64,000 nt of DNA, from positions 248,001-312,000 of the forward strand of contig NZ_JBHJHQ010000003.1 of NCBI RefSeq assembly GCF_042219825.1. The letters run 5' to 3'. This document shows, piece by piece, positions 1 through 9,611 of this stretch. A model generated the notes under the pieces. The model made no database searches. It was given only the letters and a program-made list of their open reading frames with translations, and had not been told where the DNA came from. Position 1 is the stretch's first letter. Every line of letters begins with the position of its first letter. Made by a program: the position numbers and the translations under genes. Origin of the DNA: JBHJHP01 sp042219825. GTDB lineage: Bacteria > Bacteroidota > Bacteroidia > Bacteroidales > UBA5342.

Positions 1-5
1 TCTTC

Positions 6-45
6 AGCATTAAAACACTCTAACATTGAAACACTCTGACAGTAA
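6..45. repeat. Degenerate 8-bp tandem array (AACAnnnn type)
   Basis: Five consecutive octamers can be read: agcattaa, aacactct, aacattga, aacactct, gacagtaa. The same unit family, including aacattga, recurs seven times at 30996-31051. The array runs across the only plausible start codon (TTG at 26) of the deacetylase gene, so it forms that gene's leader and first codons. The left end of the window may cut off more of the array or whatever it brackets. Confidence 0.7.
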
Positions 46-979
46 TAAAAAACCAATAGCCAGTATATCTCTTGATCTGGATAACCAGTGGTCTTATATG
101 AAGATACATGGGGATAAAGGATGGGAAGATTTTCCTAGCTATTTGGACATTTTCATTCCGCATGTTTTAAAGGTTCTTGATGATCTCAATTTAAAGATCA
201 CTTTTTTTATCGTTGGACAGGATGCGATATTACCCAAAAATGAAAAATATCTAAAAATGATCACGGACCGTGGTCATGAAGTGGGCAACCACTCCTTTCA
301 TCACGAATCCTGGTTGCATAAATACTCCAAAGAGGAGATCAGAAATGAATTAGGAAAAGCGGAAAAAGCAATAATACAAGCTACTGGAGAAAAACCGATT
401 GGTTTCAGGGGACCCGGATTTAGCTGGAGTAACGATGTACTTGAAGTATTGAATGAAATGGGTTATAGCTATGACGCTTCAACGCTTCCAACCTGGATTG
501 GACCTTTTGCCAGACGGTATTATTTTATGACGGCTAAACTGACGAAAGAAGAAAAAAAGGACAGAAGTGACCTTTTTGGAAATCTGAAAGATGGATTCTA
601 TAAGTTAAAACCTCATATTAAATATTTAAATAGTGGTAAGGAAATACTGGAGATACCGGTAACAACCATTCCATTAATAAAAGTTCCATTTCATTTGAGT
701 TACCTGTTATATCTGAGTGGAATATCCAAAGCATTAATGCGGTTGTATTTAGATATCGCTATAATCTTGTGTAAAATAACGGGGACCCATCCCAGCTTTC
801 TGCTTCATCCATTGGACCTTATAGGTGGTGATCAGATTAAACAACTGGCCTTTTTCCCCGGGATGAATATTTCCAGTGATGTTAAAGTAGATGTTTTTAA
901 GGAAGTTATTCTAAAACTTGGCAAGCATTTTTCCCTTGGAAATATGAGCAATCATGCCAAAACAGAGTTAAATGATTAG
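26..979 (+). CDS. NodB-type polysaccharide deacetylase
   Basis: This is a carbohydrate esterase 4 (NodB) fold protein that should remove acetyl groups from a glycan or lipid-linked sugar. It has no clear signal peptide. Visible motifs are the N-terminal SLDLDNQW with Asp17/Asp19, TFFIVG at 59-64, the metal-binding H-x3-H (His89, His93) in GNHSFHH, the GFRGPGFSW strand at 126-134 and FLLHPLD near the C-terminus. An in-frame stop lies at 11-13 and no ATG occurs before the SLDLD motif, so the TTG at 26 is the best start; it sits inside an octamer repeat array. The 3' end overlaps the next gene by 8 bases. The deacetylase fold is certain; the substrate is unknown. Confidence 0.85.
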   Translation: MKHSDSNKKPIASISLDLDNQWSYMKIHGDKGWEDFPSYLDIFIPHVLKVLDDLNLKITFFIVGQDAILPKNEKYLKMITDRGHEVGNHSFHHESWLHKYSKEEIRNELGKAEKAIIQATGEKPIGFRGPGFSWSNDVLEVLNEMGYSYDASTLPTWIGPFARRYYFMTAKLTKEEKKDRSDLFGNLKDGFYKLKPHIKYLNSGKEILEIPVTTIPLIKVPFHLSYLLYLSGISKALMRLYLDIAIILCKITGTHPSFLLHPLDLIGGDQIKQLAFFPGMNISSDVKVDVFKEVILKLGKHFSLGNMSNHAKTELND

Positions 980-3494
980 CAATAAGGAACATTCTAAAAA
1001 ACTTGAATGGATCACGGTTGCCAAAGCAATTGCGATTCTTGGTATCATACTGAACCATTTTGTTGAGGCACTAGGGTCCTACAACTGGTTCACAAATCCA
1101 TCAGATAACTGGCCTGACCTGATGACCAGACTGGGCAATATTCTGCCACAAGGACAGTTCCTTATTGAAAGAATCTTTTATCTTCTGGGATGGCTTGGAG
1201 ATAATTTCGTAGGTGTCTTTATTCTTTTAAGTGGTTTATTACTGACACTCTCAAGTCTTAACAAACCACAATTTCTGCTGTCAGATTTTTACAGAAAACG
1301 GCTATTACGAATTTTTCCGGTTTATATCAGTATACATCTGATCGTTATATTTGGATCTCTGTTCTTTAAAAACAAGGCAATAGATGTAGGATCCCCTGAT
1401 GTCCTGTTAAGTTTATTGGGCCTGCGGTTTTCAGAATCGCTTTTTTACTTTATTAATCCTTCGTGGTGGTTTATAACATTAATTCTGCAATTGTACGTCG
1501 TATTTCCTGCATTATATATACTACTAAGGCGAACAAAACCTTTAATATTTCTAATGATTACAATCGGATTTACGATACTGTCCAGACTGGTTGGAATTCT
1601 TGGATATTACCCGTTTGGAGACATGTACATGTGGATGAACGGCGCATTTTTTGGCACTCGTTTGGCTGAGTTTGCAATTGGAATGTTCATTGCGCAATAT
1701 ATAGTAACAACTAAATCACTCCCCGGAACATCAACCATTTTTGGAGTTTCTATGATTGTTTATCTTATCGGCTTTATATGTTCAATATTTATTGAAACAA
1801 CACTTATTTCAAACTTCATGATTGCTACCGGATTAACGGGTTTGATTTACACATTTTATCAGGGAATTTCCAGACATGCCAAATACCTTAACAGTGCTCT
1901 AATCTGGATTGGCACATATTCATTCTCAATTTATCTCACACATCAGATGGCATTCATCTGGGCGAATTCTTTTGACAACATCAAATACGTTATGGCTGCA
2001 TCTGCGGTCTTATTTGCTGTACTTATTGCTACAGGAATCTGGATCGAATCAAGAATATCAAATTTTCGATTTCCTCAGCTAAAAATAAAATCTGTTGTTA
2101 CACTTCTATTATTGTTTTCTTATCTTGGCTTTTTAATACTTCTATTGTATTTCGTTGAACCGCGAATTCAATCGCACTATCAATCTGCCCTCTTTGATGC
2201 CTTCCTTGTTATAAACGGAATATTATTAATTTCAATTATTAAACAACACAAAGCCAACTACGCTCTGGCCAATAACATAGCTATAGCTTCATTTTCAACG
2301 ATCTTTTATTCGCTGTTCTTTGTAACTACCGGAAATGGGAAAGCCCTTTCGCTTTTTTTAATCCTAATCTTGCTAGTTCTTTTAATTCCCGGGAAAACAC
2401 AAAATGTCTGGATAAACAGTATTGTAAGTGTTTTAATCGCAACTTTTATAATTGTAGGTACAGAAAGTTGGATTAAAAAAAATTATCCGCTTGAAGCCGG
2501 ATCGTGGGGTGAGCTTCCAGCACTGGAGGTTAATCCAACAAGAATCTACAGTTTAATACCTGATAAGACCACGCATCTAAAATATAATAATTACGATTAC
2601 ACACTGGTTACAAATTCACTGGGTTTGGCATTCCCGGAAGAATTATTGAATCGAACTAAGGATAGTACATATCAAAATATCCTTATCCTGGGTGATGCAT
2701 TTACGATGCCTGAAGCATTTGAATACAAGAACAGCTACGTAGGGCTATTGCAAAACAAACTGGATAGCGCAGGTCTTAAATATAACATTATTAATGCTGG
2801 TGTTACAGGATACGGGCCGATTGAAGAACTGGCTCAGTTAAAAGAACTTTTACCGGTCTTTAAACCTGTAAAGGTTTACATGCAGTTTTTTGTTAATGAA
2901 TTTATTGAAGTAAATACAAGCAGAAAAGAACGCTTAACTGAGATCGGATTAGCTAAACGTGATTTAAAATCAAAGAAAAAATATTTAAGTTTCAATCAAA
3001 TCCAGAGCTATGTATTAAAAACTAGCGGTACAATTAAAAAGGTTATAAAACCTTCATTTATTCCAGCATATGATTACCAGTTGTCTTTTATGTTTTTATA
3101 TGATGACAATGATGGTCCCTTCTATGCAGATAGTACGATGAAAAAGATGGAAAGCACTCTTGAAGAAATGGGAAATGCTTGCGATAAATATGGTTCTCAA
3201 TTCATTGTGATGTACACTCCCCCGCAGGTTGAAGTGTCAAGGCCTGAGCAAATTAAATATTATCCTTTAAACAGCGCAGAATCACTCCAAAAATTTAATT
3301 TAGACAAACCTTTTCAACATTTGCAGACAATCTGTAATGAGACCAGTATCGCGTTAATAAATCTAAAACCCGAATTAAAAAAACATCCTAAACAACCCGT
3401 ATATTTTATGGACTCCTGGCATTGGAATAAAGAAGGACACAGAGTTATAGGGAATTTTATGTATAGTCTTTTAACTGAAAAGAAACCGGGATAA
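972..3494 (+). CDS. Acyltransferase-3 / SGNH-like fusion membrane protein
   Basis: The 840-residue protein has an N-terminal acyltransferase-3 domain (residues 10-370; opening LEWITVAKAIAILG, many membrane segments), more hydrophobic segments to about 505, and a C-terminal SGNH-hydrolase-like domain (about 560-840). Such OafA-like fusions O-acetylate surface glycans, the membrane half moving acetyl across the membrane and the SGNH half passing it to sugar. The SGNH end keeps Asp814 and His817 in DSWHWNKEGH. The block I motif, normally GDS, reads GDA here: GCA at 2697-2699 makes residue 576 Ala, so the usual nucleophile is missing. Start ATG overlaps the deacetylase stop. The fold assignment is firm; activity of the C-terminal half is doubtful. 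Confidence 0.85.
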   Translation: MISNKEHSKKLEWITVAKAIAILGIILNHFVEALGSYNWFTNPSDNWPDLMTRLGNILPQGQFLIERIFYLLGWLGDNFVGVFILLSGLLLTLSSLNKPQFLLSDFYRKRLLRIFPVYISIHLIVIFGSLFFKNKAIDVGSPDVLLSLLGLRFSESLFYFINPSWWFITLILQLYVVFPALYILLRRTKPLIFLMITIGFTILSRLVGILGYYPFGDMYMWMNGAFFGTRLAEFAIGMFIAQYIVTTKSLPGTSTIFGVSMIVYLIGFICSIFIETTLISNFMIATGLTGLIYTFYQGISRHAKYLNSALIWIGTYSFSIYLTHQMAFIWANSFDNIKYVMAASAVLFAVLIATGIWIESRISNFRFPQLKIKSVVTLLLLFSYLGFLILLLYFVEPRIQSHYQSALFDAFLVINGILLISIIKQHKANYALANNIAIASFSTIFYSLFFVTTGNGKALSLFLILILLVLLIPGKTQNVWINSIVSVLIATFIIVGTESWIKKNYPLEAGSWGELPALEVNPTRIYSLIPDKTTHLKYNNYDYTLVTNSLGLAFPEELLNRTKDSTYQNILILGDAFTMPEAFEYKNSYVGLLQNKLDSAGLKYNIINAGVTGYGPIEELAQLKELLPVFKPVKVYMQFFVNEFIEVNTSRKERLTEIGLAKRDLKSKKKYLSFNQIQSYVLKTSGTIKKVIKPSFIPAYDYQLSFMFLYDDNDGPFYADSTMKKMESTLEEMGNACDKYGSQFIVMYTPPQVEVSRPEQIKYYPLNSAESLQKFNLDKPFQHLQTICNETSIALINLKPELKKHPKQPVYFMDSWHWNKEGHRVIGNFMYSLLTEKKPG

Positions 3495-3569
3495 AATCAA
3501 ATGATATTAACCACATTTAGCGATGATAGTTTTTCACCAAATCATCTATTTATCTTCATAATACAATAA

Positions 3570-5111
3570 ATGGGAACAGCCAACAGAGTAGCTAAGAATA
3601 CACTTTTCCTCTATGCGCGTATGGGGGTAACTGTTTTTATTTCTTTGTATACGACCCGAATTCTATTAGAAGCTCTGGGGGCCACAGACTATGGTATTTT
3701 TAACGTTGTAGGAGGAGCAATTGCTTTGCTGGGATTTTTAAATGCTGCTATGACAAGTGCTTCTCAAAGGTTTATGTCTTTTGCACTAGGAGAAGGAGAT
3801 AATGAAAAGCAGATAAAAATATTTAATGTAAGTATTATCCTTCATTTTATAATTTCAATCCTCATTGGAATCGTTCTTTATGCAGTAGGCAAAGTCTATT
3901 TTAATGGATTCTTAAATATTCAGCCAGACAGAATCTTTGCCGCCAAAGTAATATACAATTTTATGATTTTAAGTACAATGTTCACGGTAATAGCAGTTCC
4001 GTACGAAGCTATCTTAAATGCACATGAAAACATGTTATATTACTCTATAATTGGAATAGTGCAGTCGGTGTTAAGATTAATAGTTGCATTTGTGGTAGTT
4101 TACACTTTAAAAGATAAACTTATAGTATTTGGTGTATTAACGATGGGGATATCTCTTATTACCCTCATAATTGTACGTATATATGTTCATAAAAAATATG
4201 ACGAATGTAAATTTGCCGCTGTGAAATATTGGGATAAAAAACTAATGAAAGAAATGACTTCATTTGCAGGTTGGAGCTTTCTTGGATCCAGCTCTTCTAT
4301 GATAGCTCAATATGGACAGGGCATTATTCTTAATATCTTTTTTGGCCCTATTGCCAATGCAGCTCAGGGAATTGCCAACCAGATCAGTGGACAGGCCGGA
4401 GCACTAGGCCCTCAAATAAGCAAATCTTTAGAACCTGTTATCGTAAAAAGCGTCAGTGTTAATGACAAAGAATCAACATTTCAATCCATCATATTTGGCA
4501 CAAAAGCAATGTTATTTGTTGAAGCCATCTTATTTCTTCCTATCATCCTTGAAACATCATATATCCTAAAGTTTTGGCTTAAAGAGGTTCCACCAAATGC
4601 AGAGATTTTTATAACCTTACTCTTAATTGTAAATTTAATTGATACTACATATATCTTTTTAGCAATAACAATAGGTGCTACGGGCAGAATAAAAAAATTT
4701 CAAATAGTTTACAGTATCCTGTCAATATTATCTATTACTATAAGCCTGCTTGCTTTTTACATGGGTGCTCCTCCATATGCAATATACATCTCAATGCTGT
4801 TTATTTCTGTTATGAAATTGATCTCAGCTTCATATTTTGCAAACAGATTATACCAATTATCCATAAAATTCTTCATAAATCGTGTTCTGTCAGGTTTTGT
4901 AATATCTTTTACTTCAGCCATTATCATCTGTATGATACTAATTAGTATTGTACCATCAGGTCTTGCCAGGTTTATCTATGTTGCATTATTGAGTATGGGT
5001 TCATTTAGTATACTCTTTTATTATGTTGGATTTAATGGCTCTGAAAAAAAAATGCTAAAGTCTAAATTATTATATCTTAAAAGCAAACTGGTAAAGAATG
5101 GGAGAAACTGA
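3570..5111 (+). CDS. wzx: Wzx-type polysaccharide flippase, copy 1
   Basis: A 513-residue polytopic protein of the MOP/PST exporter superfamily with about 12-14 membrane segments. It should flip undecaprenyl-linked repeat units across the inner membrane. The N-terminus (FLYARMGVTVFISLYTTR) and the VVGGAIALLGFLNAAMTSAS helix are nearly the same as in the second flippase at 7069; by eye 51 of the first 77 residues match, and both proteins are exactly 513 residues, so they are paralogues. The last 14 bases overlap the following glycosyltransferase gene. A 75-base gap separates it from the upstream acyltransferase. Confidence 0.9.
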   Translation: MGTANRVAKNTLFLYARMGVTVFISLYTTRILLEALGATDYGIFNVVGGAIALLGFLNAAMTSASQRFMSFALGEGDNEKQIKIFNVSIILHFIISILIGIVLYAVGKVYFNGFLNIQPDRIFAAKVIYNFMILSTMFTVIAVPYEAILNAHENMLYYSIIGIVQSVLRLIVAFVVVYTLKDKLIVFGVLTMGISLITLIIVRIYVHKKYDECKFAAVKYWDKKLMKEMTSFAGWSFLGSSSSMIAQYGQGIILNIFFGPIANAAQGIANQISGQAGALGPQISKSLEPVIVKSVSVNDKESTFQSIIFGTKAMLFVEAILFLPIILETSYILKFWLKEVPPNAEIFITLLLIVNLIDTTYIFLAITIGATGRIKKFQIVYSILSILSITISLLAFYMGAPPYAIYISMLFISVMKLISASYFANRLYQLSIKFFINRVLSGFVISFTSAIIICMILISIVPSGLARFIYVALLSMGSFSILFYYVGFNGSEKKMLKSKLLYLKSKLVKNGRN

Positions 5112-6141
5112 GCACTTACCATTAATCACAGTATCTTTCCCGGTATTTGAAGGAGACAATTATATTGAAGCTTCTTTACATTCTGTATTGTGTCAGGACT
5201 ATCCCAATATAGAGTTACTGATTATTGATGACAAGGGCAAAACAAAGGCATTCGAAATTGCTGAATCTATAATCAAAGACACAAAACAGCAGGTAAAGAT
5301 CATTCGTAATTCAGTTAATCTTGGACAAGGTTTTGTTAGAAATAAATCGATTGAGCTAGCTAAAGGAGATTACATCTTTTTCATGGATAGTGATGATATA
5401 CTAAGTCCGGATTGCATATCCCTACTTGTTGATACAATATTAGCTTATAATGTAGATTTTGTTGGCGCTTCTTCCGTAAATCTCGAGCATGAGATTATAA
5501 GTGATCATTTCATATACCCGGAATTCAAAGTAATTAAAGACACACCGCTTACAGAGAGTATCTATCTGGATGGAATATCAATTTCGCCCTATATGTGGAA
5601 TAAACTTTATAATGTTAACTTATTAAAGGAGAATGACATTAAATGTACCCATCCATATATGGAAGATTTTCACTTTTCATTTCTTCTATTTAACATAGCC
5701 ACATCTTGTGTTCTCTTACCAAATATTACATATAAATATGTCCTGCATGATACAAGTATTTCCAGAACCAGCTTTGGGAAAAACCTGTCGCAGAAAACCG
5801 CTGATATTGCCATGGAAATAGTGCTTTCTGAATATGCAATTTTAGATAAAATGACAAATCAGGTTATTAAAGAGAAGGCATTGCTTGAAATAATAGGATT
5901 TGGAATTATGTATGTATTCAAAATAAAAGTATCGTCAACATTATCAGCCTTGTATAAAAATTATGCAAAAAAAATTTTAACGTATCCCAGATTAAATGTT
6001 TCCGAATACACCCATTTTTCAAAATACGAGAAAAATAAACATATTTATTACAGAGTATTACAAATACTCCCGTTTCAGTTTAAACTAGTACTTATCAGGT
6101 TATTCAACTTCCCACATTACAGGAAGAGAGTTTACATGTGA
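5098..6141 (+). CDS. GT2 family glycosyltransferase
   Basis: GT-A fold inverting glycosyltransferase, cytoplasmic and probably membrane-associated. The N-terminal domain shows the family pattern: LPLITVSFPVFEGD, ELLIIDDKG (nucleotide-binding Asp pair), NLGQGFVRNKSIELAKGD and the metal-binding FMDSDDI, then MWNKLY and MEDFHF further on. The C-terminal 100 residues are basic and hydrophobic. The start overlaps the wzx gene by 14 bases, which suggests translational coupling. Donor and acceptor cannot be read from sequence. Confidence 0.88.
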   Translation: MGETEHLPLITVSFPVFEGDNYIEASLHSVLCQDYPNIELLIIDDKGKTKAFEIAESIIKDTKQQVKIIRNSVNLGQGFVRNKSIELAKGDYIFFMDSDDILSPDCISLLVDTILAYNVDFVGASSVNLEHEIISDHFIYPEFKVIKDTPLTESIYLDGISISPYMWNKLYNVNLLKENDIKCTHPYMEDFHFSFLLFNIATSCVLLPNITYKYVLHDTSISRTSFGKNLSQKTADIAMEIVLSEYAILDKMTNQVIKEKALLEIIGFGIMYVFKIKVSSTLSALYKNYAKKILTYPRLNVSEYTHFSKYEKNKHIYYRVLQILPFQFKLVLIRLFNFPHYRKRVYM

Positions 6142-6194
6142 GTTTCACATGTGCAGATAAAAAAAGCTTCAATTACTTTTAAATAACTTATTTT

Positions 6195-7010
6195 ATGGAT
6201 GTCATATATGCCAGAGGTCAATCATGTAATCAATTTTGGATATACAGTTATTACCTGTCTGACTGTATTGAGAAAAATAAAAAATTCGTTATTTGGATCC
6301 CTGACATTTCTCTCAAATACTTTCCAGATTTCAAGAATTCACAATATTGCTATTTCCCATTATACTGGAATTCCTTTGCAAATAAATTAGGGCACGATAA
6401 ATATGTTAAACTGATTCGAATAATATTTGCCAATAAATATGCCATATTCATTTCCAAAATTATTTTTTGGCTGATCCCGGGTTTAAATTTTGAAAGTCTG
6501 GAGATATATCCTAAAATGAAAAAATTCAGACGTAAACATTTAAATTCGGTTTTGAGAATTCTAAATCCAGAGAAAGCAATAGTTGAATCCGTAAAAGATC
6601 AATTTAACACTATCAGGTCGCAATTTGATAATATTATTGGGATACATGTCAGACGTGGTGATTACAAGGATTTTAATGACGGAAAATACTATTACTCAGT
6701 TGAAGAGTATGAAGGAATTATAAATAAAGTTAATCTACAGTTTAAAGACACTAAAAATATTTTTTTTATAGCAAGTAATGAAAAAATTGAATTCAACGAT
6801 GTTACCGGTAAAAAATGTTTTAATATTGAAAACAGCAATATGGCTCAGGACATTATTGGCCTCAGTTTATGTGACTACATTTTAGGTCCGCCTTCCACGT
6901 ATTCTGCATGGGCATCTCTTTATCATCATGTTCCCTTGTACTTTATTGAGGAAATCATTAGCCCTATTAAAAAAAGCAATTTTTTTCATATCGAAGAAAA
7001 ATGGATGTAG
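6195..7010 (+). CDS. GT11-like fucosyltransferase-type protein
   Basis: This 271-residue protein resembles bacterial alpha-1,2-fucosyltransferases (GT11, GT-B-like). The N-terminal GxxxNQ element appears as GQSCNQFWIYSY, the hallmark GDP-fucose-binding motif appears as GIHVRRGDYKDF in the middle, and the C-terminal third has NIFFIASN followed by DYILGPPSTYSAWASLY, which matches the serine/threonine-rich strand of the family. GDP-fucose would come from gmd/fcl 25 kb downstream. It is a little shorter than most GT11 enzymes. Linkage is an inference. Confidence 0.7.
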   Translation: MDVIYARGQSCNQFWIYSYYLSDCIEKNKKFVIWIPDISLKYFPDFKNSQYCYFPLYWNSFANKLGHDKYVKLIRIIFANKYAIFISKIIFWLIPGLNFESLEIYPKMKKFRRKHLNSVLRILNPEKAIVESVKDQFNTIRSQFDNIIGIHVRRGDYKDFNDGKYYYSVEEYEGIINKVNLQFKDTKNIFFIASNEKIEFNDVTGKKCFNIENSNMAQDIIGLSLCDYILGPPSTYSAWASLYHHVPLYFIEEIISPIKKSNFFHIEEKWM

Positions 7011-7068
7011 ATTTTTTACGGTTTACATTCATAACCACTCAATATAGAATTATATCCCTATTTAATTA

Positions 7069-8610
7069 ATGAAAACATCAAGTAGAATTATTTCCAATAC
7101 AGGATTCTTGTATGCCAGAATGGCAATTACAATTTTCATATCCCTCTATTCCACCAGATTAATCCTCGCCGCTCTTGGGGTGGAAGAATATGGTGTATTT
7201 ACCGTCGTAGGAGGTGCCATAGCAATGTTGACTTTTCTGAACAATGCTATGACTTCTGCAACTCAAAGATTTATATCTTATGCTGAAGGAGAGGGTGATG
7301 AAAAAAAACAGAAAGCAATATTCAATGTGAGTATTGTTTATCATTTTATCATCGGATTGATTATTGTTCTGATATTGGAAGGCTCAGGATATTTTTTATT
7401 TAAATATATCTTGAACATTGATCCGTTATATATTAAATCAGCAAAGTACATTTATCAATTTTTGATTGTAAGTACTTTTTTTAGAATAATTTCAGTTCCT
7501 TATACCGCAATAATAAATGCACATGAGAACATGCTACTTGTTTCAATTCTGGGAATTGTTGAGGCATTAATTAAACTTGGGATTGCAATTTTTATAACTA
7601 TTTATACAAAAAATCAGTTAATACATTATGGGCTCCTTATGGCAGTTATGGCAATTATATTACTTTTAATAGCTCGTATTTACTGTCACATCAAGTATCC
7701 GGAGGTAGACTTTAATATTAAAAAGTACTACAGTGCGTCACTAATGAAAGAAATGTCAAATTTTGCGGGTTGGAGTCTTTTAGGAAATTCAGTAATAATT
7801 ATTACAAATCATGGCCAGGGAATTATACTAAACATGTTTTTTGGAACTGCTGTTAACGCTGCACAGGGAGTATCGACCCAGATTTCGGGTCAGATTCAGA
7901 ACTTTTCGGATAATATGATAAAAGCATTGAATCCCGTAATTGTTAAAAGTGAAGGAGCCAAAAATTTTAATTTAAAGTTACAGGCTGTTCTTACCGGTAG
8001 TAAAATATCGTATTTTTTGTTTGCAATATTTGCTATACCTGTGATTTTTGAAATGCCTTATATTTTAAACTTATGGCTAAAAAAAGTTCCGGATTATACA
8101 ATTATTTTTGCAACATTAATACTATTGCAGAATTTAATCTCTCAACCATTCAAACCAATAAATACACTTATTAGTGCAACCGGTAGAATAAAGGGTTACC
8201 AAATTGGCAACTCCATTTTAACAAGTTCTGTTTTGCTATTTTCATATCTGATCTTTAAACTTGGTTATCCTCCACAAGGAATGTATGTCATATTTTTGAT
8301 TTCAGTTTTCATACGTTCTTTTGGTCTGTCTTTATATTATGTAAAAAAACATAGCGAATTCCCTATTAAGCTTTATTTTAAAGAAATAATATTAAGATCT
8401 GTGATCGTTACAATTATTCCAATAATAATAATATTATTCCCTTTTTATTACTTTGATCAGGGTTTATTTAGATTAGTATTAACAGTTTTATTATATATGC
8501 TTTCATTTATCAGCTTTGCCTACTTTTTAGGCTTAAATAAAAAAGAGAGAGCAATAATTTCTGAAATGATAACTACAGTAAAGAGAAAATTCTTAAAACA
8601 TAAAACATGA
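7069..8610 (+). CDS. wzx: Wzx-type polysaccharide flippase, copy 2
   Basis: Second 513-residue MOP-superfamily exporter, paralogous to the protein at 3570 along its whole length (for example FLYARMAITIFISLYSTR and FAGWSLLGNSV match the same segments there). Two flippases with a single recognisable polymerase suggest either that two repeat-unit types are exported or that one copy has changed role. Its stop overlaps the start of the sulfotransferase gene by four bases (ATGA). Confidence 0.9.
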   Translation: MKTSSRIISNTGFLYARMAITIFISLYSTRLILAALGVEEYGVFTVVGGAIAMLTFLNNAMTSATQRFISYAEGEGDEKKQKAIFNVSIVYHFIIGLIIVLILEGSGYFLFKYILNIDPLYIKSAKYIYQFLIVSTFFRIISVPYTAIINAHENMLLVSILGIVEALIKLGIAIFITIYTKNQLIHYGLLMAVMAIILLLIARIYCHIKYPEVDFNIKKYYSASLMKEMSNFAGWSLLGNSVIIITNHGQGIILNMFFGTAVNAAQGVSTQISGQIQNFSDNMIKALNPVIVKSEGAKNFNLKLQAVLTGSKISYFLFAIFAIPVIFEMPYILNLWLKKVPDYTIIFATLILLQNLISQPFKPINTLISATGRIKGYQIGNSILTSSVLLFSYLIFKLGYPPQGMYVIFLISVFIRSFGLSLYYVKKHSEFPIKLYFKEIILRSVIVTIIPIIIILFPFYYFDQGLFRLVLTVLLYMLSFISFAYFLGLNKKERAIISEMITTVKRKFLKHKT

Positions 8611-9551
8611 AAAAGAAAATAATCTTTATAGTTTGTCCTGGAAGAAGTGGTTCAACTGTATTTTCAAAATTCATTAATACGCATAGTAAGGTGTTTTCAT
8701 TGTGTGAACCTCACTATTTTGATAAAAAAATAAAGGAAGAAGAAGAAGATAAGTATTGTTCCTGTGAAAAAACTTATACACAATGTAACTTTTGGAAAAA
8801 TGTTATTTCCCAAATAGAAAAACAAACACAAGAAATTCAAAAATTTAATACCAGTAAGGTTGCATTTGTTAATGCTAATAAAATTTTAACAATCATAAAA
8901 TATTTAAATCTTTACTTCTACTATTGGATTGGATTCCCGTATATGTTCAGAAATTATTTCTACCAAATAAAAAACGAGGCTTGTCTACTTAAAACTATTT
9001 CAGAACTAAAATCCGAAGAATACCTGGTGGATGCATCAAAAAACTATGTGAGAGCTCTTTTTCTGGAGAAATATCTAAAAAATGAATTTTCTTTTCACTA
9101 TATTATCCTTATGCGCGATCCTCGCAGCAACGTCTATTCTCAGCTAAAAAAAGATGCTTTAGTTCGCTTTGATGATCAAACAGTTAAAATGAAAAGGATA
9201 CCAAAGAGTAATATTCAAGCTGCAATTAAAGAATGGAAAAAAATCACAATTAATTATCTTAATCTTAATAAGATATTCAACACACAGGCTGATCTTGTTT
9301 TATATGAAGATTTTACACAAAATCCCAAAATGATATTTCAAAAACTTTCTTTGAATTTAGCTTGGGAAAATCAAATGTTGAATTTGAACTCGGCAGAGCA
9401 TCATCTGCTTGGTGGAAATACATCAAGAATTACCGCGAAGAAAATTTTTAAGGCAAAAGAAGAATGGAAGAAGTTTAATAAAAGTGAACTTCAACTGATA
9501 ATGAAAGAAACACAAATAGTGTATGATAAATTTAAAAAGACTTTGAGTTGA
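8607..9551 (+). CDS. Sulfotransferase family protein
   Basis: P-loop sulfotransferase that should move sulfate from PAPS to a glycan hydroxyl in the cytoplasm. The 5'-phosphosulfate loop is PGRSGST at residues 11-17, and the 3'-phosphate element is LMRDPRSNVYSQL near residue 170, with the Arg and Ser expected in this family. A Cys-rich stretch (CSCEKTYTQC, about 52-61) lies after the P-loop and may bind metal or form disulfides. It is coupled to wzx copy 2 by an ATGA overlap. PAPS synthesis genes are not in the window. Confidence 0.82.
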   Translation: MKKKIIFIVCPGRSGSTVFSKFINTHSKVFSLCEPHYFDKKIKEEEEDKYCSCEKTYTQCNFWKNVISQIEKQTQEIQKFNTSKVAFVNANKILTIIKYLNLYFYYWIGFPYMFRNYFYQIKNEACLLKTISELKSEEYLVDASKNYVRALFLEKYLKNEFSFHYIILMRDPRSNVYSQLKKDALVRFDDQTVKMKRIPKSNIQAAIKEWKKITINYLNLNKIFNTQADLVLYEDFTQNPKMIFQKLSLNLAWENQMLNLNSAEHHLLGGNTSRITAKKIFKAKEEWKKFNKSELQLIMKETQIVYDKFKKTLS

Positions 9552-9611
9552 AAGCTATAGAAGATAGTAATCGAAATCCGAAAAAAAACACATCACATAT
9601 CTAAAGAAATT

